Assembly: GCA_015069385.1 (NCBI GenBank)
Contig: SVIS01000008.1
Coordinates: forward strand, 1-59,230
DNA length: 59,230 nt
Reading direction: 5' to 3'
Origin: Clostridiales bacterium
GTDB taxonomy: Bacteria > Bacillota > Clostridia > Christensenellales > UBA1242
The position numbers were made by a program, and so were the translations under genes. The notes beneath the pieces were generated by a model that saw only the letters and a list, made by a program, of their open reading frames with translations, ran no database searches and was not told the DNA's origin. Shown here piece by piece: positions 1 to 5,162 of this stretch. Position 1 is the stretch's first letter. Each line of letters opens with the position of its first letter.

Positions 1-380
1 GAATCATACGCTACTGGGTTTGGTATGTTACATAGTACTGGAAAGTCTGAGTCGCTTGTTATTTTTAAGTTTATTGTTATTGTATTTCCTTCTTCTACCA
101 AATCACTAAAATACATTGCTGGAAGAGGTAGTTCTTCTCCTTCTTCATCTACTAGTGTTTCTGCTATTGTTGCTTCTGTTCCTGTTAGTTTTGTGGTGAA
201 ATCTTCATCATACGCATCTATTGTTCCTGACACCTTTACCTTACAACCATGGGCTGTAAACCCTATTGTGCCGGTGGCAGTCAGGCTTGCTTGTTTTGCT
301 GCGTACACACCTATGGCTAGTGCACATACGCATAGTACTAGGGTAAATACATTTATTAGCCATTTATAGTTTTTCTTCAT
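1..380 (-). CDS. Secreted surface protein, N-terminal part (partial, runs off the left edge)
   Basis: This gene is absent from the ORF track because it is cut by the window edge. Reading the minus strand from ATG at 380 gives about 126 open codons. They start with a short basic stretch, a hydrophobic, cysteine-containing signal segment and the motif 'AAKQASLTATGTIGF'. A β-rich acidic region follows. The same N-terminal module begins the 940-aa LRR protein at 5163-7985 and the partial gene at 59090. A strong AAGGAG lies just upstream of the ATG, and the promoter carries a 9-G spacer run. The C-terminal part, and so the function, is outside the window. Export by the general secretory route and surface location are inferred. 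Confidence 0.85.
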   Translation of the reverse strand, partial: MKKNYKWLINVFTLVLCVCALAIGVYAAKQASLTATGTIGFTAHGCKVKVSGTIDAYDEDFTTKLTGTEATIAETLVDEEGEELPLPAMYFSDLVEEGNTITINLKITSDSDFPVLCNIPNPVAYD

Positions 381-640
381 ATATCTTTCTCCTTTTTAAT
401 GATATATTTGTATTCTACCCCCCCCCAGCCAATTGTCAACTAATTTTTAGTGTTTTTTTAAAATAAATATCAATGTTTACTAATTTTTATATCTTTTAAT
501 TCTTTCAATTTGTAATTAAAAATTATTTATATAAAAAACACCTAATTTAGCAATTATTGCTAACTTTGTCGATTTATGTTTTACTTTTACTAGAGGATAA
601 TATATAATCATGCTATAATAAAATTAAAGGATAAATAAAA
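381..640. other. Divergent intergenic region, with an 8-bp inverted repeat
   Basis: The left part holds the poly-G promoter and RBS of the leftward secreted-protein gene. The right part is very AT-rich and carries two TATAAT-like boxes shortly before the UPF0316 gene, and a perfect 8-bp inverted repeat TTAGCAAT-T-ATTGCTAA at 547-563 that could be an operator. No small ORF with a convincing RBS was seen. Confidence 0.45.
412..439 (-). promoter_or_regulatory. Poly-G spacer promoter (copy 1), putatively phase-variable
   Basis: On the minus strand TTGACA (434-439) is followed by a 16-nt spacer containing nine consecutive G (418-426), then TAGAAT (412-417). The -10 to ATG distance is about 31 nt. 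The same arrangement occurs at 8014-8041 and 59030-59057. Homopolymer length changes would alter the -35/-10 spacing. Promoter assignment rests on the near-consensus boxes; switching is inferred. Confidence 0.75.
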
Positions 641-1180
641 ATGAATGTTTCTTTTCCAATATTGTGTTTAATTGTATGTTTTGGTCGAATTGTTGATGTA
701 TCACTTGGCACAACAAGAACAGTTTTTACAGTTAAAGGCAAACCATATATTGCAGCAATTATTGCTTTTATAGAAGCCGTGCTTTGGTTTTTAATTGTGC
801 GCGAGGCTCTTAATTACCAAGCACAAGGTATGGAAACTTATCTTATTGCAATTGCATATGCTCTTGGTTTTTCACTTGGAACTTTTTGCGGCGGTTTAGT
901 AACATCTAAACTTATCAAAACAAAAATTAATGTTCAAATAATTGCAACAAATAAAAATGATGAACTTATAAATTCTTTATCAGCCGCCGGTTTTGGTGCA
1001 ACTATTCTTATTGCAACAGGTGCTTCTAAAAAAGAAGAAAGATATATGCTTTTAATAGAAACCGATAACAAAAAATTAAAAATTTTAAAATCTATTATTG
1101 CCGAAAAAGACCCAAATGCTTTTATAACAATTTCAGATTTAAAATCAACTCAAAATGGTTATTTTGGAAACAAAAAATAA
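641..1180 (+). CDS. UPF0316 / DUF2179 family membrane protein
   Basis: The 179-aa protein has a hydrophobic N-terminal half with three likely membrane segments (about residues 5-20, 35-55 and 65-90). The motif 'VDVSLGTTRTVFTVKG' and the glycine-rich 'GFSLGTFCGGLV' are characteristic of the UPF0316 family. The C-terminal half (about 100-165) resembles the soluble DUF2179 domain found in YitT-type proteins. The biochemical role of the family is not established. The gene is monocistronic and shares a bidirectional terminator with the convergent GNAT gene. Confidence 0.85.
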   Translation: MNVSFPILCLIVCFGRIVDVSLGTTRTVFTVKGKPYIAAIIAFIEAVLWFLIVREALNYQAQGMETYLIAIAYALGFSLGTFCGGLVTSKLIKTKINVQIIATNKNDELINSLSAAGFGATILIATGASKKEERYMLLIETDNKKLKILKSIIAEKDPNAFITISDLKSTQNGYFGNKK

Positions 1181-1190
1181 CTTTATATAA

Positions 1191-1220
1191 AAAAAGATGG
1201 TAAAAAATTACCATCTTTTT
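1191..1220. terminator. Bidirectional intrinsic terminator
   Basis: A perfect 13-bp stem AAAAAGATGGTAA / TTACCATCTTTTT has a 4-nt A loop, with A-rich and T-rich flanks. It serves both the UPF0316 gene (plus) and the GNAT gene (minus). Confidence 0.85.
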
Positions 1221-1228
1221 ATTAATCA

Positions 1229-1783
1229 CTATTTTTTGCCTCTTAACTTTTTCCACTCTTTTTTAGTAATTGCGTGATATTGTGCCAAATAAGTTAAATT
1301 ATCTTTTTTTCTTGTAAATTCTTTTGAAAAAGCAAATTTCATTCCACAAGATAGTTGTAATTTTTTAGATGGAATATTATCTGTATGGCAAGAACAAATT
1401 ATTTTTTGTGCATTCATATCAGTAAATAAATAATCAATGAAACAATTTAAAATTTGTTTTCCATAACCCATGCCAACAAATTTTTCACCCATACCAATAC
1501 CAATATCTTCCCAAATACCTTTTTCTATCTCCATCATTCCCGCTTGTCCAATTGCCTCACCAGAATTTTTATCATAAATGAAAAAAGCAAAATGTTCTTT
1601 TTGAAAAATAATTGTTTTATTTAATCTTTCTTGTGCTTCTTCTAAATTTTTTTGTGGTTCCCACAACATATATTTAGCACTAATTACACTACACCAATAG
1701 TTATTAAATATTGAATGCAAATCTTCTAGTTTTGCTTTACCTAAAATTAAATCTTTTGTTTGCAATTCTTTTATATAATTCAT
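1229..1783 (-). CDS. GNAT family N-acetyltransferase, RimJ/RimL-like
   Basis: The 184-aa protein has the Acetyltransf_3 layout: an N-terminal 'LQTKDLILGKAKLEDL' strand, a central 'GEAIGQAGMMEI' strand, and the acetyl-CoA-binding motif A as 'EKFVGMGYGKQIL'. It would transfer acetyl from acetyl-CoA to an amine, possibly a ribosomal protein N-terminus or a small molecule; the substrate cannot be read from the sequence. It is the second gene of a two-GNAT operon, 5 nt after the stop of the gene at 1789-2256, and the RBS lies inside that junction. Confidence 0.85.
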   Translation of the reverse strand: MNYIKELQTKDLILGKAKLEDLHSIFNNYWCSVISAKYMLWEPQKNLEEAQERLNKTIIFQKEHFAFFIYDKNSGEAIGQAGMMEIEKGIWEDIGIGMGEKFVGMGYGKQILNCFIDYLFTDMNAQKIICSCHTDNIPSKKLQLSCGMKFAFSKEFTRKKDNLTYLAQYHAITKKEWKKLRGKK

Positions 1784-1788
1784 AAACT

Positions 1789-2256
1789 TTACTCCTTTGT
1801 TTTTTCTTTTGCTTTTAAAACCATTTTAAAGTGATATGGCATTTCTTCAATCATTTCAAAGCCAAGTCTTTTATATAATTTTGCAACAGGATTCTGCTTA
1901 AAATATCTTAAATATATATCTTTATTTTTATGTGTTTCTAATATATCTTTAAGTATTTTGGTCCCAATTCCTCTACCTTGAAATTCTGGAATTATACAAA
2001 TGTTACCTATTTCACAGTCACCATTTTCTAATTCTTCAACATGATAAAAACCAATTTTTTTATCTGCTTCCATAATAATTTTAATGTCTTTGCCATATGT
2101 ATCTATAAATTGTACAAACATTTTTCTTTGTTGTTCTTCATTCCACTTTCCCCAATTTGCTTCAACATATATTTTATATGCCTCTTTTTTTGTATAATAT
2201 ACAAATTCATAATCTTGTTTTGTATATGCCCTTAATGTGTATTTAAAATTATTCAT
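1789..2256 (-). CDS. GNAT family N-acetyltransferase (attenuator-controlled candidate)
   Basis: I start this gene at ATG 2256 (155 aa) and not at 2319. AAGGAGAG lies just upstream of 2256, and the longer start falls inside a terminator hairpin. The acetyl-CoA pyrophosphate loop reads 'FQGRGIGTKILKDIL' and the C-terminal 'NPVAKLYKRLGFEM' is typical of GNATs. It heads a two-GNAT operon. Upstream lie a short ORF (2374-2463) and mutually exclusive hairpins, an arrangement used to induce antibiotic-resistance and amino-acid genes. A resistance role is possible but inferred. Confidence 0.85.
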   Translation of the reverse strand: MNNFKYTLRAYTKQDYEFVYYTKKEAYKIYVEANWGKWNEEQQRKMFVQFIDTYGKDIKIIMEADKKIGFYHVEELENGDCEIGNICIIPEFQGRGIGTKILKDILETHKNKDIYLRYFKQNPVAKLYKRLGFEMIEEMPYHFKMVLKAKEKTKE

Positions 2257-2301
2257 AATACTCTCCTTTTTATATGCTAGTGTTGCATTCTTAAATAAAA
2301 A

Positions 2302-2326
2302 GATACCAATTCTTAGCATTGGTATC
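2302..2326 (-). terminator. Attenuator terminator in the 5' UTR of the GNAT operon
   Basis: On the minus strand the stem GATACCAAT / ATTGGTATC (9 bp, extendable by A-U and G-U pairs) has a 7-nt loop and is followed by TTTTTATTT. It sits 45 nt upstream of the GNAT start and downstream of a short leader ORF, so it would stop transcription before the coding region. A competing 9-bp pairing is available at 2386-2393. Confidence 0.7.
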
Positions 2327-2373
2327 CTTTATTTTTCTAAAAATTAATCAATAAAAGTTATTTTAAGACACAA

Positions 2374-2463
2374 TCAAAGAAAATTACCAATGCAAAATAA
2401 TAGCCTATCAGATTGTGTAGACAAAACTAAACCATTATTAAGAACTGGTAAAACTTTAATCAC
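2374..2463 (-). CDS. Putative 29-aa leader peptide of the GNAT operon
   Basis: This ORF is too short for the track. GTG at 2463 has AGGGAG 8 nt upstream (2472-2477), and reading gives VIKVLPVLNNGLVLSTQSDR followed by LLFCIGNFL and a TGA stop. Codons 4-9 overlap the strand that can sequester the antiterminator. The last codons overlap the antiterminator itself. No protein function is expected beyond sensing ribosome stalling. It would be the only TGA-terminated ORF in the window, which is a reason for caution. Confidence 0.5.
   Translation of the reverse strand: MIKVLPVLNNGLVLSTQSDRLLFCIGNFL
2384..2452 (-). promoter_or_regulatory. Attenuator regions 1 and 2 (anti-antiterminator and antiterminator)
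   Basis: On the minus strand region 1 (2438-2452) contains TTACCAGTTCTTAA and region 2 (2384-2394) contains TGCATTGGTAA. Region 1 pairs with region 2 over 8 bp (one G-U). Region 2 also pairs perfectly over 9 bp (GCATTGGTA with TACCAATGC) with the 5' arm of the terminator at 2302-2326. An additional 8-bp stem ACACAATC (2411-2418) / GATTGTGT (2368-2375) encloses region 2. This is the classical 1:2 / 2:3 / 3:4 attenuator logic. Confidence 0.6.
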
Positions 2464-2551
2464 TATTTATTCTCCCTAAATATATTTTTTAAGGTAACAT
2501 ATAAATATTAAAATTGCAATACTATTTTTAATTAAAGTTAGTAAAAATAAA

Positions 2552-2581
2552 AACGAAAGGCAAAGTTTAATTCCTTTCGTT
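2552..2581 (-). terminator. Intrinsic terminator of the four-TM protein gene
   Basis: A 9-bp stem AACGAAAGG / CCTTTCGTT has a 12-nt loop and is followed on the minus strand by TTTTATTTTT. It lies 10 nt beyond the stop of the gene at 2591-2983. Confidence 0.75.
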
Positions 2582-2590
2582 CTTATTTAA

Positions 2591-2983
2591 CTAAATTTTT
2601 ACATTACCTTCGCCTTTAGAATAAGCGCCAAGTGAAACCATTGTAATTAAGTATAAAACAATTACAATAAAGCCCAAAATGCCTGCAATGTAAACGCCTG
2701 CAACTGGAATCATGCAAATTGCACGAAGAATAAGTGGGAAAAGTGATAAGAAAATTGAAAAGAAAAGTTGCATTGCACCAACACCTTTATCACCTTTAAA
2801 TAACATAGAGATTGCAAAAATTACAACCATTAAGGTAATAATGCCTTTTGCTACCCAATAAATAATTGTTGTTGCTTGGTCAACCGTCCAAAACAAATTC
2901 CAAATAAAGCCCATGCCCACCATTAAGCCTACATATAAAAGTAATGCTAAACTGGTAAAGAGTATTTTTCTACCATTACTCAT
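2591..2983 (-). CDS. Hypothetical four-TM membrane protein
   Basis: The 130-aa protein is almost entirely hydrophobic, with four likely membrane segments (about residues 8-30, 40-62, 70-92 and 98-122) and short loops. I do not recognise a family. The start has an excellent AGGAGGGG RBS. The gene stands alone, with its own terminator downstream. Confidence 0.7.
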   Translation of the reverse strand: MSNGRKILFTSLALLLYVGLMVGMGFIWNLFWTVDQATTIIYWVAKGIITLMVVIFAISMLFKGDKGVGAMQLFFSIFLSLFPLILRAICMIPVAGVYIAGILGFIVIVLYLITMVSLGAYSKGEGNVKI

Positions 2984-3048
2984 AAAACCCCTCCTAAATT
3001 TATATATGAAAATTATACTATATTATTTTATATTTTTGCAAATAATTA

Positions 3049-4140
3049 TTAAACATTAAATCTAAAAAGCATAATGTCGCCGTCTTGAACAACATATTCT
3101 TTGCCTTCAATACGTACCTTGCCTTTTTCTTTTGCTCCTAAATATGAGCCAGCAGCCATTAAATCATTAAAGGAAACAACCTCTGCTTTAATAAAGCCTT
3201 TTTCAAAGTCAGTATGAATTTTTCCTGCCGCCTGTGGGGCTTTTGTGCCCTTTTTAATTGTCCATGCTCTAACTTCTGGCTCGCCGGCAGTTAAATAACT
3301 CATAAGCCCAAGCAAACTATAGCCAGCCACAACAAGTTTTTCAAGTCCGCTTTCTTTAATGCCAAGTTCTTCTTTAAACATTTCACGCTCATCAGGCTCT
3401 AGTTTGGTTAGTTCCTCTTCTATTTTTGCACATAATGATATAACTTCACTGCCCTCTTGTTTAGCAAATTCAGTAACTGCCAAAACATGTTTATTGTCTG
3501 CTTTACCAATTTCGCTTTCCCCAATATTAGCACAATAAATTACTGGCTTTGTTGTAATTAAGAAAAACTCTTTAACAACTTTTTGCTCTTCTTCGTTAAA
3601 GTTTAAAATTCTTGCAGGTTTGCCATCTTCTAGTGTTTTTTTAATTTTAGTTAAAAGTTCAACCTCTAGTGCTGCAGTTTTATCACCAACTTTTAAAAGT
3701 TTACTGCCTTTTTCTAGCCTTTTATTTACACTTTCGAGGTCAGATAAAATTAACTCTAGATTAATAATTTCTATATCTCTTATAGGGTCAACCGAATTGT
3801 TTACATTAATAATGTTAGAATCTTCAAAACACCTAACAACATGAACAATTGCATCAACCTCACGTATATGGCTTAAGAATTTATTACCAAGCCCTTCACC
3901 TTTGCTGGCTCCAGCAACTAAACCCGCAATATCAACAAACTCAATAACTGCTGGAGTTACCTTTTTTGTATTATATAGTTTTGCCAAAGCATCTAGCCTT
4001 TCATCTTTAACAGCAACCACCCCAACGTTTGGTTCGATAGTACAAAATGGATAATTTGCGCTTTCGGCCCCAGCCTCGGTTATTGCATTAAAAAGTGTAC
4101 TTTTGCCAACATTAGGAAGCCCTACTACACCAATCTTCAT
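3049..4140 (-). CDS. ychF: Ribosome-binding GTPase/ATPase YchF (OLA1/Obg-related)
   Basis: I start at ATG 4140 (363 aa), preceded by AGAGGA; the longer ORF start at 4179 lies in the palindromic element. The G1 P-loop reads 'GVVGLPNVGKSTLFNAIT', G3 reads 'VDIAGLVAGASKGEGLGNK', and the C-terminal TGS domain ends '...YVVQDGDIMLFRFNV'. The length matches the family (about 363-366 aa). YchF hydrolyses ATP, associates with ribosomes and is linked to stress responses. It is divergent from dut, with a four-way-junction palindrome in its 5' UTR. Confidence 0.97.
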   Translation of the reverse strand: MKIGVVGLPNVGKSTLFNAITEAGAESANYPFCTIEPNVGVVAVKDERLDALAKLYNTKKVTPAVIEFVDIAGLVAGASKGEGLGNKFLSHIREVDAIVHVVRCFEDSNIINVNNSVDPIRDIEIINLELILSDLESVNKRLEKGSKLLKVGDKTAALEVELLTKIKKTLEDGKPARILNFNEEEQKVVKEFFLITTKPVIYCANIGESEIGKADNKHVLAVTEFAKQEGSEVISLCAKIEEELTKLEPDEREMFKEELGIKESGLEKLVVAGYSLLGLMSYLTAGEPEVRAWTIKKGTKAPQAAGKIHTDFEKGFIKAEVVSFNDLMAAGSYLGAKEKGKVRIEGKEYVVQDGDIMLFRFNV

Positions 4141-4171
4141 ATTTAATTTTCCTCTTAAATTAGTTTTACCA

Positions 4172-4247
4172 TGCGCCAAGGCTTAAATAATATTTAAGAA
4201 AATGCATTAGCATTTTGTTTGCTTTTTTTAAGCAAACCCTTGGCGCA
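4172..4247. other. 76-nt perfect four-way-junction palindromic element
   Basis: An outer 10-bp stem TGCGCCAAGG / CCTTGGCGCA encloses three hairpins with no unpaired bases between them. These are CTTAAAT/ATTTAAG (loop 3), AAAATGC/GCATTTT (loop 4) and GTTTGCTT/AAGCAAAC (loop 5). The symmetry means it can fold on either RNA strand or as cruciform DNA. The closing stem is GC-rich against an AT-rich background. It lies 31 nt upstream of ychF and 150 nt upstream of dut. It could be an mRNA leader structure or a small palindromic repeat element. Confidence 0.7.
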
Positions 4248-4397
4248 CACCTTTACCATAACATGATAAAATTTTAACAATAAAAAGTCAAATTATTTAA
4301 AAACCTTATGAAAATATGCTATGTTGTGATATAATAAATAAGATATGAATTTAATTTACTTACCAAAAGTATTAAAATCAAAAAAATAGGAGAAATT

Positions 4398-4847
4398 ATG
4401 AAAAAAGTAGTAAAATTTAAAAAATTAAACCCCGATGCAATAATACCAGACTACGCCCACGAAGGCGATGCCGGCATGGACTTATATAGCGTAATAGATG
4501 CTACAATAGAGCCACTTACTTGGAAACTTATTCCAACAGGTCTTGCGTGCGAACTTCCTGAGGGCACTGAAGGCCAAGTGCGTTCTAAAAGCGGCATTGC
4601 TCTTAAAAATGGTGTCTTTGTATTAAATACTCCTGGCACTGTTGATGAAAACTATCGTGGTGAAATTGGTGTTATTTTATACAACCTTAACACTAAAGAG
4701 CCTTTTGTTATTAAAAAGGGTCAAAAAATTGCTCAGTATGTAATTAACGCTGTTGAATATGTTGACACTGTTGAAATACAAGAACTCTCCTCTACCGACC
4801 GTGGCGAAGGTGGATTTGGCTCAACTGGGTTAGGAAAAAATAAATAA
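4398..4847 (+). CDS. dut: dUTP diphosphatase (dUTPase)
   Basis: The 149-aa length is typical of the homotrimeric dUTPase, which converts dUTP to dUMP and pyrophosphate and so keeps uracil out of DNA. All five motifs are visible: 'DAGMDLYS', 'RSKSGIAL', 'NTPGTVDENYRGEIGV', 'IKKGQKIAQYVI' and the C-terminal 'STDRGEGGFGSTG'. The start has AGGAG 6 nt upstream. An extended -10 box TGATATAAT lies about 70 nt upstream. The uracil-DNA glycosylase gene (18.7 kb) acts on the same problem. Confidence 0.97.
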   Translation: MKKVVKFKKLNPDAIIPDYAHEGDAGMDLYSVIDATIEPLTWKLIPTGLACELPEGTEGQVRSKSGIALKNGVFVLNTPGTVDENYRGEIGVILYNLNTKEPFVIKKGQKIAQYVINAVEYVDTVEIQELSSTDRGEGGFGSTGLGKNK

Positions 4848-4879
4848 ATTAAAAATAGTAATATCTTACCATTTTTGTT

Positions 4880-4907
4880 TTGTGATTAAGTAAAACAATG
4901 TTATACT
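4880..4907 (+). promoter_or_regulatory. Promoter of the 21-aa membrane peptide gene
   Basis: TTGTGA (4880-4885), a 16-nt spacer and TATACT (4902-4907) lie 33 nt before the ATG. With the RBS and terminator around it, this makes a complete short transcription unit. Confidence 0.55.
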
Positions 4908-4940
4908 ATTTATACAAATTAATAAAGGGGGATATTAATT

Positions 4941-5006
4941 ATGTTTGTAAAATTTTTTGTTTCAATTGTTGTATACAGTGTTGGCTTTATGTTCTTTCAC
5001 TGGTAA
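4941..5006 (+). CDS. Putative 21-aa hydrophobic microprotein
   Basis: This ORF is too short for the track. ATG at 4941 has AAAGGGGG 9 nt upstream. The peptide is MFVKFFVSIVVYSVGFMFFH plus W, then TAA. One membrane-spanning helix with a single lysine near the N-terminus is likely. The unit has its own promoter (4880-4907) and terminator (5029-5064), so it is a dedicated gene of about 170 nt. Size and character resemble type I toxins or regulatory membrane microproteins; no antisense RNA gene was recognised. I do not recognise a family. Confidence 0.55.
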   Translation: MFVKFFVSIVVYSVGFMFFHW

Positions 5007-5028
5007 TACATTTAGTTAATTATGAAAA

Positions 5029-5064
5029 AACTGTAAAGAAGTTATTAAATAGTTCTTTACAGTT
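5029..5064 (+). terminator. Terminator of the microprotein gene
   Basis: A perfect 12-bp stem AACTGTAAAGAA / TTCTTTACAGTT has a 12-nt loop and is followed by seven T. Confidence 0.85.
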
Positions 5065-5094
5065 TTTTTATCTTTGATTTACTTATTTATAATA

Positions 5095-5127
5095 AAAAAG
5101 GCCTTATTAACATAATAAAGCCTTTTT
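5095..5127 (-). terminator. Terminator of the LRR surface protein gene
   Basis: The stem AAAAAGGCCTTATTA / TAATAAAGCCTTTTT (one mismatch, 3-nt loop) is followed by T on both strands. It sits about 35 nt past the stop of the LRR protein gene. Confidence 0.75.
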
Positions 5128-5162
5128 TTATTTAAAAACTTATTTATTACTATTAAAATTAT

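Noticed and set aside
25-369. ORF of 114 aa on the plus strand
   Set aside because: It is the antisense shadow of the left-edge secreted-protein gene, which has a promoter, RBS and signal peptide; Ser/Val-rich composition is typical of antisense frames.
2041-2235. ORF of 64 aa, Cys/Phe-rich, plus strand
   Set aside because: Antisense to the GNAT gene; no RBS.
1789-2319. Longer GNAT start at 2319
   Set aside because: That ATG is within the attenuator hairpin and has no RBS; ATG 2256 has AAGGAG.
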